A stretch of 12,217 nucleotides of DNA from Pleurotus djamor (GCA_029747585.1 JAPEVF010001222.1:1-12217), one strand, 5' to 3'; counted from the first letter of the stretch, positions 1 through 8,099 are shown. The notes: generated by a model from the sequence alone, not told the origin. Program-made: numbers and translations.

Positions 1-111
1 AATAAATGATTTTACACCTTTCTTTGCTTTGTATCATAGTGTAGGGGGGCACCTTGAGCTTTACTCACATCTGATGCTTTGATTCCTTCGTATGCTTTCG
101 AAGCCTTGAGT

Positions 112-156
112 GCTTTGGCTGCTTTGGCTGCTTTGGCTGCTTTCGGCGATCCCAGG
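112..156. repeat. 9-bp tandem repeat, unit GCTTTGGCT
   Basis: Four perfect tandem copies of GCTTTGGCT fill 112-147, with degenerate units on both sides (GCTTTCG near 93 and at 148). The 9-bp period keeps frame. Read on the minus strand it gives an Ala-Lys-rich stretch (repeated A-A-K) inside an open frame of about 105 codons ending at 12. Histone H1-like tails can look like this, but the rest of the frame has no recognisable domain, so I do not call a gene. Confidence 0.8.
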
Positions 157-359
157 GGATGCAAACAGGGGTAGCTGGATTTTTCCCGCTTTGGGGGCTT
201 TGTCAGGGGGAGGCGAGACAGCCCCTGGATTTTTATTCTTTTTCTCGCGGAGACTATGAAGATACCTTTCTCCCAATGCTCCCCTTGCCTTCCAAGGTTT
301 GAGATGATTTTTCTTGCTCCCTTCCACAATCAGGTTTTCCTGATGTTCCCTCCCCCAAC

Positions 360-906
360 ATGGCCCTGTTGTTTTCCGACGCCCGTGAAGAAATTCACGA
401 CATGATGTCATTCTTCCCATCTGAAGATCTGATCAACCATTCTCATCTCTTCTTCGACACCGCGTGCATCTACTCTCACCCTCTCGCTACTCAAGCACTC
501 TTCGACTTCGCGGTTTCGGTACCTTGTCTCCCTCATCCGGGGTGTCGCCCATTGATTTGCTCTTATATGCGCTCTCTTCGGAGTGGGGTCTCTTGTCCCT
601 TGCTCAGCTATCATTTTGCTCGTCCGTCTTGCCCCCTCTGTCGGTATATGTTTTCCATCTCCTGTCTCGGATGTTATACCCACCGGATTCGTTTCCATTG
701 CTTCAAGTATATCCCCTGTACTTATCCCCCGGGACTCGTGCTGTTTTTTCTTCTTTTGTCTCTCCTTCGCTGGTCCGTCCTAGTGTCGAGTTGTCATTCA
801 TACCACCGTGCTCGACCCGCCTATGACATTGAACGTTGAACCCGTGGGCGCGATGTGGCCCATCGGCTATCAGGCAGCTGGAACTCCACATCGAAGCGAT
901 GTGTGA
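360..906 (+). CDS. Possible multi-exon gene, unidentified (exon candidates only)
   Basis: Two stretches look like exons. The first, 360-518, starts at an ATG in a good context (CCAACATGG), encodes 53 residues with many C-ending codons, and meets a GT donor (GTACCT) at 519. The last, 784-906, follows a strong pyrimidine tract and a TAG acceptor at 781-783. It encodes 40 residues (including V-E-P-V-G-A-M-W-P-I-G-Y) up to a TGA. The middle part is unresolved: the acceptor CTCAG near 607 and the donor GTATAT near 643 may frame a short exon. A minus-strand frame overlaps the first exon. No family was recognised, and the model may be wrong. Confidence 0.25.
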
Positions 907-1320
907 GTTCGTTTTACTCTAAGATCTAAAGCGGCAACCGTCCGTCACATGTAGAGCAAAGCAAGTAACTCGTTCTGAATCTCTCCGAGACGCCGCAGCT
1001 CATCTGTAGAGTAATTTGGACACCCCCAAACGAATGTAGCGATAAATCACCATCTACTCCCGGAGACTTTGGGGCCGATGTACAGCTGAGAATACTCTAT
1101 GTCAACGCCGACGCCGATGCCACCCTAGAGAATGATATTGATATACTCTTCATGTGCGCGAGGCACGACGGACCTTGAAGCTTGAATCTTGGTCAACCAG
1201 ATAGTGTCGATGATGTCCATGCCATCAGAAGCATCCGTTATCCATGATTCACCAATCGTATCGCAGCAGCCTGATTCTGATCTCACTAACGTTCGTAGGG
1301 CCTAGGCATCGTCTACTCGA
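907..1320. other. Upstream region of gene 1, no gene seen
   Basis: No convincing open frame, RNA gene or repeat was found. The stretch holds scattered copies of the short TACTCTA/TAGAGTA motif (near 914, 1008 and 1090) that recurs through the whole window. It is the likely upstream regulatory region of the HsbA-like gene starting at 1443. Confidence 0.4.
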
Positions 1321-1329
1321 AGCCCGGCA

Positions 1330-1337
1330 TATAAATC
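1330..1337 (+). promoter_or_regulatory. TATA box of HsbA-like gene 1
   Basis: TATAAATC lies about 106 nt before the ATG at 1443. The start codon has a good eukaryotic context (CCACCATGT). Genes 2, 3 and 4 also have a TATA element 50-100 nt before their start codons, which supports this reading. Confidence 0.6.
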
Positions 1338-1442
1338 AAACCATCAAAGCGCTCCTCACAGGACACTGACTCATCTCATCTCACCACAAGCTCATACTCG
1401 CATACTTTCGACTTTCAACTTCACCAAACTCCCACTTCCACC

Positions 1443-2578
1443 ATGTTCAAATCCATCCTCCTCGCCATCCTCCTCATTTCCTCTACTTCTTCGACTTCCA
1501 CCACCTCCGCTTACACCACCAACAGCACAAGCAACACACCCCCGCTCCCTCCCGGCCCGTTTAACCTCAACGATCCCAAGCTCACTCACTACACGGCAGT
1601 TGAAAAACGGAAACGTACTCCAGGGCAAGTGAAGAGTGATATGTCACGGCTCGCCGTGTCGATCAAAGACTTCAACGTGTCGATTGCCGAGTTCCCACAG
1701 GGATCGGCTTCGCATGCGTTGATCCAAGCTCTCGTACGTTCCGTTCAACTCGTTTTGTTTGTACCCATCATCGGCATCCATCATCACGATCGCTTACGCT
1801 AGAGTTTTTTTGGGGGGTTTTTTTTTTTTTGGTTTTTTGCGTTTCTGGTAGGCTATCCATTCCAAAGCGCAGATGTTGAGTCAGAATTTGAACACGACGA
1901 GTGAGCATATCAAGGTGCGGCTTCTCGCTCCTCTTTTACATTATGCCTTACGCTGAAGGTGCTCTACTCTACTCTACTCTACTCTATACGAAGGCAACGG
2001 GAACCCTCTCTGGAGCCGATAGCCAAAGCATTATAATGGATTTCGAGGGGTTAAAACCAACGGTCGGTTCTATTATGACAATGGTTTGCTGCTCTCCGTC
2101 GTCTCACTTCTCAAATGCATCAATATGAATACTCACCTCACCTCGTCCCGTTTCTAAAACAGTTAATCGCGAAGAAAGAGGCGGTCAAAAATCTCGCGCT
2201 GTCGAATAGCGTTACACTCGTCCATGACGACCTCGAGTCCATTGATGATTGTATGGGGAGAACGTGTGCTAGTATGTTACGTGCCATCCCGGTATGTCAC
2301 CTCCGTCTTTTTCCTTTTACTCTAGTTCTGAGATCTGAACTTCCACTCGGTTTTTTGGTTTTTGGTTTTTGTTTTGTTCGTCATTTCCCGTGGTTCTGAC
2401 TTCTTCGCATCTCGACTTTGACATTCACTCTTTGACTTTCTACTTTCTACTTTCTACGTTCTGACTTTTGCTCTTTCCGTCGTCCGCCCAGACAAATATG
2501 TCTGCCCAAGTCACGCGGCTGTGTAACGACCTCCATAAACTTTTCCAAACCGCCATCGATGCCTTCGCTACCGCTTGA
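1443..2578 (+). CDS. HsbA-like secreted protein, paralog 1 (5 exons, 219 aa)
   Basis: The model joins 1443-1733, 1852-1914, 1994-2083, 2163-2291 and 2492-2578; all introns are phase 0 with GT-AG ends. The 219-residue precursor has a signal peptide (about 1-23, MFKSILLAIL...), a Thr/Ser/Pro-rich pro-region, and a tetrabasic KRKR at 55-58 where a Kex2-type protease could cut. The body matches the HsbA pattern as I know it: a helix before A-I-H-S-K in exon 2, then T-L-S-G-A-D-S-Q-S-I-I in exon 3, L-I-A-K-K-E-A in exon 4, and a last helix ending T-A-I-D-A-F-A-T-A. Unlike paralogs 2 and 4 it has Cys at 178, 183 and 202. HsbA proteins bind hydrophobic surfaces outside the cell; that role is inferred. 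The acceptor at 1993 is the least certain splice site. It is the only paralog on the plus strand and lies just left of duplicated unit A. Confidence 0.8.
1962..1986. repeat. (CTCTA)5 microsatellite in intron 2 of gene 1
   Basis: Five perfect CTCTA units end 7 nt before the proposed acceptor at 1992-1993, so the repeat supplies the pyrimidine-rich part of the intron. The unit is the same as the TAGAGTA/TACTCTA motif scattered through the window. Confidence 0.9.
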
Positions 2579-2848
2579 AATTGGCTTGAAATTCGGGATC
2601 GGAATTTCCCATACGATGCTTAGATGTACTGTAGAGTAGAGTATTCAAATGCGCCGTGTATACAGCTTGAACCAGGTCATTCACGCATCAAGTTTGGCTC
2701 CCCTCGTCGTGCGAGGACGGTCACACTTTGTCAGGACTGACGCAGAGTCGCCCTCTCCTCTTCTCTTCTCCCGTCGATGTCCATGGATCTGGAGTCTCAC
2801 TGGCACCTGCGGAAGTCCAGTGCGTACGAATAAGTTCCGCTTCACCTT

Positions 2849-3290
2849 GTGCCCACTGTGTTCACCAGGATGACCATTGATGTACTTACTGTTCGGAGAG
2901 TGCTGTGGAGAGCGGGGACTCGGAGGAATTATCGCAGAGGATCGACTTCGCTACTAAACTTGGAGTTCATCGTGTTAGATGAAGGAGAGCTCACGTCAAG
3001 CCCGCAGCCGCCTCCATCAACTTTGAGGAGCATGTTCGCCTCTGCTCACGATCTGATGAGACTCATGACCTCTCCGTCGCAGTTCACCCAAGGTAGCCAA
3101 GGTCGATTTTCAACACAGTGTGTTCCCTGTTCCTCGTGTCCGAGTCCTCGTTGCGCTCATATCTCCTCCCGTCTTGTATCAGACCCTCCCTGCCCAATCG
3201 TGTCGATCTGTGAAACCGAACGGCTGCATGTATGCACTCCCGAGTCCTTTCAGAGTGGCCTTCCTGTCATACTGCACTTATCATAGGGCT
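2849..3290 (+). pseudogene. Decayed copy of the FASAHD gene (copy A)
   Basis: An open frame here carries a Pro-rich run followed by S-M-F-A-S-A-H-D (about 3025-3054), aligning with residues 78-98 of the minus-strand copy at 7389-8099. After S-Q-F-T-Q the frame is lost relative to that copy, because a few inserted bases replace the V-G-R-D-Q-H part. The following DNA corresponding to the membrane segment is deleted. The remaining frame to 3286 is Cys/Ser/Pro-rich and not conserved in unit B, so I read it as chance coding. The original function is unknown. Confidence 0.5.
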
Positions 3291-3614
3291 TTAGAGTACT
3301 TACACGATGCCAGGAACATAACCCATTGGCTTTCAACCAGATCCGAGGTTCATGCTCCGGTCTGGCTCCGGTCGCAGCGTGGAAGTTGGTCGCGTTCAAA
3401 ATGGGAGCACCCCCAATTCCTACAGTTCCTCGTAAAGATGTGCCATCTTTCCCCCAGGTGTAGAGTCGTCTCAGTCTCACTCGATGCAAGAGAAAGACGA
3501 GAACAAGAACGAAACAACGGTGCATGTTGAGCCACAATAGAGTAGACGGACGAATGACAAATAAGGCATGGACGCGTGATGCAACAAGTGCCTCTACTCC
3601 AACTCTAACTCCCC
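3291..3614. other. Conserved spacer downstream of HsbA-like gene 2
   Basis: The sequence is strongly conserved with about 9560-9883 in unit B, including CTCGTAAAGATG and GATGCAAGAGAAAGACGAGAA. Open frames on both strands are not preserved between the two copies, which argues against coding. It probably holds the 3' UTR and terminator of the minus-strand HsbA-like gene ending at 3615. No separate gene or structured RNA was recognised. Confidence 0.5.
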
Positions 3615-4647
3615 TTACGCGTATGCATCAATAACAACCTGGAAGACACGATGGACCTCCTTCTTGAGAACAGCCACCCGACACGTCGTGGAATTCTAAC
3701 AAATCCAAGAGACATATGAGTCCNAAAAATATGGAGAATGGGAGAACAAAGGATGGAGCGGACACGTACATGGAAAGCAAACAAAAANCTGGTCGTAAAA
3801 CTTCATTATTGTGTCATCGAGACGGATGAGGTTGTCGCGGGTTGTGTAGACCCCGCTTCCGAGGGGGAAGCTTTGGAGTGCGTGCTTTCTGGTGGTTAAC
3901 TGTTTGTTTTTTTTTTTNAACTTTTTTTAAAATGTGTTTTTTTTTGGATGGTGGGGAAGAGGGAAGAGGGAAGAGGAGGACTCGGAGAGGAGGGAGGGAG
4001 AGGGAGGGAGGGAGGTGCTTCAAGAACGCACCACCTTCATCGCCGAGTTAAAGGCTCCTTCCATGTTCTCTGCACTAGAGATGATATTCACACTGTCGGC
4101 TTCGGACAGAGAGCCTGAATCCTTTGATTATCCGTGAAGGATAAGAGTAGGGCAGGGTAAGAATCGTGGTACTGATATACTGATACGTACTACATACCTT
4201 GACAAGCTTAGTGACAGTCCTAAATTCCATGTTCACATTGGAGAACCTTTGTTGGAACGCCTGTACTTAGAAGTGTAGAGGTGAGTGTTCAAGGGTGTTT
4301 TCGTGATGATGATGATGATGGTGATGATGGATGGTGATATTAATGAGAGGACGCACGAGAGCATCAACCGGAGTAGGATTCTCATCAGGGAAGTGGGTGG
4401 CTTCATTCTCGAACCCCTTGATACTGGCGACGAGCTTAGGGAATTCCTTGAACAGAGGTGGTGGGATGCGCTTTTTGTTGATCTGGATGTTGGGGTTGGT
4501 GTTCAAGGAGGTATGTAGAGCGGGTGAGGGTGAGGGTGAGGGCGAGGGCAAGAGGGGTGAGATGGGATTGTGGAGGGTGGTGTTTGTGGAGGCGATGGCG
4601 GAGGAGGCAAGGAGGATGGCAAGAAGAATGGGGATGGTTTTGAACAT
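3615..4647 (-). CDS. HsbA-like secreted protein, paralog 2 (5 exons, about 217 aa)
   Basis: Exons in transcript order are 4357-4647, 4198-4260, 4032-4121, 3770-3899 and 3615-3695, all split at phase 0 with GT-AG introns. The precursor has a signal peptide (about 1-20, ending A-S-S-A-I-A-S), a linker with repeated Ser-Pro (about 34-42), and a K-K-R at 58-60 that could be a Kex2 site. The HsbA-like body follows: A-F-Q-Q-R-F in exon 2, S-L-S-E-A-D-S in exon 3, L-T-T-R-K-H-A-L and R-L-D-D-T-I-M in exon 4, and V-I-D-A-Y-A at the end. Exon 4 contains an N (3788) beside five As. Compared with paralog 4 it is one extra base, so the frame breaks if the N is a real base and is intact if it is an assembly artefact. 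Paralog 4 is the closest relative. The surface-binding role is inferred from family. Confidence 0.78.
3951..4016. repeat. Purine-rich tract in intron 3 of gene 2
   Basis: An almost pure G/A run (GGGAAGA, then GGGA units) lies inside intron 3 of the minus-strand gene, just after its donor; in the transcript it is pyrimidine-rich. A shorter version sits at the same place in paralog 4 (about 10308-10334). Mirror purine runs can slip and change length, which fits the different intron 3 lengths (132 and 115 nt). Confidence 0.75.
4303..4338. repeat. GAT/ATG trinucleotide microsatellite in intron 1 of gene 2
   Basis: Repeated GATGAT (CATCAT in the transcript) lies in intron 1. Read through, it would give a false His run after the signal-peptide exon. 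Paralog 4 lacks it: its intron 1 is 75 nt against 96 nt here. This supports treating the stretch as intron. Confidence 0.85.
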
Positions 4648-4672
4648 GGCGACAATNGGGGAGATGGAGAGT

Positions 4673-4695
4673 CTGCTCGTCCTCGAGTCGAGCAG
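4673..4695. promoter_or_regulatory. Inverted repeat between TATA box and start of gene 2
   Basis: Arms CTGCTCG (4673-4679) and CGAGCAG (4689-4695) flank a 9-nt centre containing CTCGAG. The 23-bp block is identical at 10991-11013, in the same place before paralog 4. It directly abuts the TATA box, so it may be an operator-like site or, if transcribed, a small hairpin in the 5' UTR. Confidence 0.5.
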
Positions 4696-4703
4696 TATTT
4701 ATA
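4696..4703 (-). promoter_or_regulatory. TATA box of HsbA-like gene 2
   Basis: TATAAATA on the minus strand lies 48 nt before the ATG at 4647. It is identical in sequence and spacing to the element before paralog 4. The short distance implies a very short 5' UTR. Confidence 0.65.
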
Positions 4704-5385
4704 TGCCTAGTGTGGCTTCAAGCAAAGAAGATGTATATACAGAACGAGACATGCTGATACCCGGACTCTGGAGGATAAGGAAAAGTTGATGCGGATGTCT
4801 TGAGTAGTCGAAGTTAGTGTCAACGTTCATGTGGATACGATGCTGCGACAACCAGTATCAGCCTCAGTCGGTCACCTGCATTCCATCAAAGTGTTTGATA
4901 GGATTATCTGATGCTTCTCGTGCTCTGCACCCATGAAAATGAGCCCACTAGTGGATGTTGATCGTTGCATCAACGTCCATCGCGCAGCATCCGCCGTTTG
5001 ACGTTCCAGCATTCAGCGTTTACCTTCCAAAATGCTAGGATGAGAATGGGCAGAAGAGAGTCAAGTGCTCATGTAGAGTATCTTCTTTGAGTGGTTGGTC
5101 GAGTGGTCATGGAGGAACGGAACGAACTCCCAGGAGGCGCTCTGTGGGCTCCGATAGGAGACTCTCCTGATATAGATACTCCTTGAATCCTCCTTGATAA
5201 CAAGTGGTCCGGGACGCAGGTCGACGGGATAACGCTGATGATGCTCGGGCTCAAGCGTACTTAAGAATGCAGGTCGAGTATATATCAGGTTATAAGTAGT
5301 CAGACAAGCCAATGCGGCGGCCAATTCTTTGAGGTCGGTTGTCTTGCCCCAGCTCTCCTTGGGCTTCTTTTATACTTGAATAATA
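4704..5385. other. Conserved upstream region of gene 2 (right part of unit A)
   Basis: It aligns with about 11022-11752 upstream of paralog 4. Shared blocks include CAACGTTCATGTGGA, CATCAAAGTGTTTGATA, GAGCCCACTAGTGG and GGTCATGGAGGAACGGAAC. Minus-strand frames at about 5061-5324 exist but are interrupted by indels and stops in the unit B copy, so I do not call a gene. A short piece near 5180-5240 differs mainly at every third base, which could be the remnant of an exon. Confidence 0.45.
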
Positions 5386-5648
5386 CATCATGCGTAAAGT
5401 TGACAAGCCCATCTTCATCGGAATAAATTTCGTTTGTTGCTTGTTCCTTCTTGGTGTCCTCCAAATCTCGTCCAGAGCGACTGGACTCCTTCTACTTCTG
5501 TGTTTATCCTTGCGCAACCAGAACGGCGTTGTAATATCTAAAATCTGTTCCACCGACTTCTAGCACGTACTTTACATAGAGTATGCATTATGCCATTTAG
5601 AGTATGAGGTGTAGAAGTACTGGTATAGAGATTGTCTTCAGTGTCAGA
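5386..5648. other. Region between duplication end and gene 3, no gene called
   Basis: The similarity to unit B ends here. A minus-strand frame (about 5290-5553) runs across the duplication border, is rich in charged residues and shows no domain, so I treat it as chance. Part of this stretch must be the 3' UTR of HsbA-like gene 3, whose stop is at 5649. Confidence 0.35.
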
Positions 5649-6535
5649 CTATAATTCGCGAGCCAACGGTCTGGGAAGCTGATGAATTGGAATTAAGTCC
5701 CCCAATCCTAACCCCGGGAGGTCATCAAAGGAGTTGAGAAATGCGGTGAGGAGCTCCTACACAACAATATTGAGTAAGGGGACCAAAAGCAGAGTCAGAA
5801 TCGTGTATAATTGCGCAAAAAAAGAAAAGAAAGGGGAGGGACGTACGACAGGGTTAGGTATTGGGCTACCGTCAGTTGGTAAGTCGAGTCCTTCGAGCCG
5901 CGCAGTGTTTTCGCGCAGTTTTTCTAGGGCCTCACCGCGAGCAAACGGTTCCATCTAAAAAATTACAAGTGATGGTGGGGAGGACCGAGATTTTGAGATT
6001 GGTCAGATCGGCACGTAGGGGGAGACCCACCTGCTTCATAGCGGAGACTACATGCAGTTTCATATCCGTGAAACCTTTCTGGACAACAAGATTGTCAGCA
6101 TCAGATAGTGTACCAGCCGCCTAGAATTCCGGTGGAACAGTATNAAAAAAAACATGCCCTTCGTATGCAGAAGAGGAGAGCAGACCTTTATGTGTTGCTG
6201 AGCGGTCTCCAACGCCTTGTTCAACGCAGCGCCCTGACTCTGGACCGCCTACCGGAAGGAGAGAAGTGAGAACGGATATTGTAGGGTGGGATGTAGAAGA
6301 CGATGCTACGTACGAGCACTTGAAATGGAGTAGGCTTGCCGGGAGTGAGATTGGCAACGGCGCCCTTGAATTGCTTAGAACGATCGACGAGGTTGAGCAT
6401 ATTCGCTTCGAGTGTCGATACACCTGGATTACGTTGTGCAAGGACAGTGTTACTGGCATCGGGCGAGAAAGGGACAGCCAAGGCGGAGATGGTGGAGGAA
6501 ATGATGAAAACCCCGAGGAAGAGGAATTTGAACAT
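5649..6535 (-). CDS. HsbA-like secreted protein, paralog 3, divergent C-terminus (5 exons, 196 aa)
   Basis: Exons in transcript order are 6314-6535, 6186-6248, 6031-6120, 5847-5954 and 5649-5756, all phase 0. The signal peptide is about 1-20 (MFKFLFLGVF...S-A-L-A). Exon 1 is shorter than in the other paralogs (74 residues against 94-97) because the Ser/Pro linker is missing; L-A-Q-R at 32-35 stands where the others have a basic site. Exon 2 (21 residues, A-V-Q-S-Q-G) and exon 3 (30 residues, G-T-L-S-D-A-D) match the family exactly in length. Exon 4 is 36 residues instead of 43. Exon 5 ends in a Gly/Leu/Pro-rich tail instead of the usual D-A-Y-A or D-A-F-A. Intron 2 contains an N at 6144. The C-terminal half may be under different constraint, or the last exon may be mis-modelled. 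Confidence 0.7.
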
Positions 6536-6625
6536 CGTGGAGATTGATGAAGAGGTGAAGTCGACGTTCCAAGTTGAGCTCGCAGTGGGATGAGCTTGCT
6601 GGTAAGAGTCGTTGAGAGTCCATGC

Positions 6626-6633
6626 CTTTTATA
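6626..6633 (-). promoter_or_regulatory. TATA box of HsbA-like gene 3
   Basis: A canonical TATAAAAG on the minus strand lies about 90 nt before the ATG at 6535. The surrounding sequence differs from the promoters of genes 2 and 4, so gene 3 is not part of the recent duplication. Confidence 0.6.
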
Positions 6634-6753
6634 CGGTCAGTTCTATGTACATGGGACGATGGAATTCGAGAAATGACTGACATCGTCCGTACGGATGCTG
6701 GACAGGCTGCGGTTGCTGGACGTTTGGATGTTGAAGGCCGTGGGACGGCGCTT

Positions 6754-7305
6754 CTAGCATGGGTACCCATATGCGCCCCCACGATTCGACGATTCATCTA
6801 GAGTAAGTGACCATTGATTAGCTCGGTTATGAAGTTGATATTTCTTTCCGCCTACGCGTAGCGCATATTGAGAGCCCTTCGGATGGGCGTTGACGTGCAT
6901 TAGCCTGCTTCCCGAGGGATCGAGCCAGAAGTTGATTGACGTGGTCCCCAAACAATGAAAGTAGTAGTACGAAACGTCACCGAACGTTTCCAACGGTGCC
7001 GCCACCGACCCCTGGTCCATAGAGAAGATCGATGTCACAATTGGTTTGGATATCTAATACAATGTCATTACCACCGGCGACGAAGAAGGACTCAGTAAAA
7101 TGAGCACGGGTCTGGTATATATCGAGCAAACTGTGTGAACGAAGTTTGGTTGTTCCTTGCTGCTTTGGGTCTGCCGCACGACTGCCAATGCAAGGGTTGC
7201 TACTCGCAGCCAATGGTTGACGCAGCCTGGGCGCGAACCTTTCCTTGAGTGCCCCCCAGATCCAGATACGACCAAAGAAGCACATAAACAACAACGACGG
7301 AGGGC
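6754..7305 (-). CDS. Possible exons of an unidentified protein
   Basis: Two frames join cleanly if 7012-7060 is removed as a 49-nt phase-0 GT-AG intron: 7061-7305 and 6754-7011 (stop TAG at 6754). The last part encodes 85 residues with many aromatics (S-Y-Y-Y-F-H, N-F-W-L-D-P-S-G-S-R) and looks protein-like. No family was recognised. The first part could in turn be spliced to the FASAHD frame: a donor at 7405 (GTGCGC), a CTAAC branch-like site, and an acceptor at 7306-7308 give a 100-nt intron that keeps frame. If so, this is the 3' end of the gene that starts at 8099. No related sequence was found elsewhere in the window, so the splicing rests on signals alone. Confidence 0.25.
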
Positions 7306-7388
7306 CTGCGACAGGTCGATCGGCTCTGGAATTTTAGGCGGGGTGTAATGACGCGTTAGGAGCAATCATCAGATATCGAGCCTTTGAT

Positions 7389-8099
7389 TCAGTGCTCGAG
7401 CGCACCAGGTAACCCAAGACGAGCGGAAGACCCCGGCTCCAGTGTACTGGCATACGCAGCGACAACGAAGGCAGAGAGGAGAGGGAAGAACCACGTTGCA
7501 GCTTCCTTCATGAACGACGCCAACACGGCGCTACCGATACCAGGTAACCAGATAAGACGCGTGGGCGGCGATTCCAATGCTGTGTCGGGAGAGAGAAGCG
7601 CCCACCAGGATGCGAGCGTGGAAGACGGAGAGAAGGGGACGGCAAAGGGAAGAGGGAAGACCTTGAGGAGGTTGTATGCGTGGTGGTGGTTGGTGACATG
7701 GGAAACTAGGACCGAATCAAATGAGTGGGCAGCGAGTCGATAGGGAATGAGGAACGCACTGTGTTGATCCCGACCGACCTGGTTGAACTGCGACGAAGAT
7801 ATCGTCACATCATGCGCAGAGGCGAACATGCTGCTTGTTGGCGGCGGGGATGGGTTCGGCGTGGGCTCGTCTTCCTCGGCTACGATAGGTCCCATGCTGG
7901 GTGATGTTGGAGGTGAGGAAGGCGCCTCTTCTGGGGCTGTTGAGGACGCTGATGAACCGTCGTTGGTCCCAGCATTCGGTGACGCATATGCTCCTCGGTG
8001 TTGTGAGCTCGCAGATGAGGGGTTAAATTCATCTTCTGCCTGCTCAATCACACCCCCGCTCCCTTCACCCGACCACCTTCCTTCGGGCTGCTGTGACAT
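7389..8099 (-). CDS. FASAHD protein, the most intact copy (236-codon open frame)
   Basis: The frame has an acidic Ser/Pro-rich N-terminal part (1-90), then M-F-A-S-A-H-D at 91-97 and S-Q-F-N-Q-V-G-R-D-Q-H at 103-113. A hydrophobic segment of about 18 residues (about 202-219, W-F-F-P-L-L-S-A-F-V-V) follows, and the frame ends shortly after G-S-S-A-R-L-G-L-P-G. The F-A-x-A-H-D...F-x-x-V-G-x-D-Q motif resembles a short element I recall near the N-terminus of many agaricomycete proteins, including NACHT-type ones; this is from memory. Parts of the motif and membrane segment are conserved in the decayed copies at 2849-3290 and 8621-9060. The real start may be Met91. An intron may begin after D-Q-H (GTGCGT) or after L-P-G, extending the gene to 6754. 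Function is unknown. Confidence 0.45.
   Translation of the reverse strand: MSQQPEGRWSGEGSGGVIEQAEDEFNPSSASSQHRGAYASPNAGTNDGSSASSTAPEEAPSSPPTSPSMGPIVAEEDEPTPNPSPPPTSSMFASAHDVTISSSQFNQVGRDQHSAFLIPYRLAAHSFDSVLVSHVTNHHHAYNLLKVFPLPFAVPFSPSSTLASWWALLSPDTALESPPTRLIWLPGIGSAVLASFMKEAATWFFPLLSAFVVAAYASTLEPGSSARLGLPGALEH

Larger units (their letters stand above)
2733..5385. repeat. Segmental duplication, unit A
   Basis: This stretch aligns by eye, in order and orientation, with about 8383-11752. Shared blocks include the GAAGTCCAGTGC region near 2813, the FASAHD gene fragment, the spacer with CATGCTCCGGTCTG near 3351, the whole HsbA-like gene 2, its promoter, and upstream DNA up to the AGCTCTCCTTGGGCTTCTTT block near 5350. 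Similarity fades after about 5385. Unit A lacks several hundred bp that unit B has after the FASAHD motif. Borders are approximate. No terminal repeats, target-site duplications or transposase were seen, so this looks like genomic duplication rather than a mobile element. Confidence 0.85.

Noticed and set aside
12..420. Minus-strand Ala/Lys-rich frame as a histone H1-like gene
   Set aside because: The composition comes from a 9-bp tandem repeat. The rest has no winged-helix domain or splice evidence, and a second overlapping frame is equally long.
3120..3530. Plus-strand 136-codon frame in unit A
   Set aside because: It is not preserved in the unit B copy, where stops and indels break it, and its composition is not protein-like.
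4267..4356. His-rich tail (nine His in a row) on the protein of gene 2
   Set aside because: It comes from reading into intron 1, which holds a CAT microsatellite. The splice donor at 4355-4356 and comparison with paralogs remove it.
4331..4789. Plus-strand open frames over gene 2 and over gene 4 (10547-11107)
   Set aside because: They are the complementary shadow of exon 1, its promoter and intron 1 of the minus-strand genes. The minus strand has signal peptides, splice sites and family resemblance.
5061..5553. Minus-strand frames of about 87 codons near the right end of unit A
   Set aside because: One begins at a non-ATG codon, the other crosses the duplication border, and neither is open in unit B.
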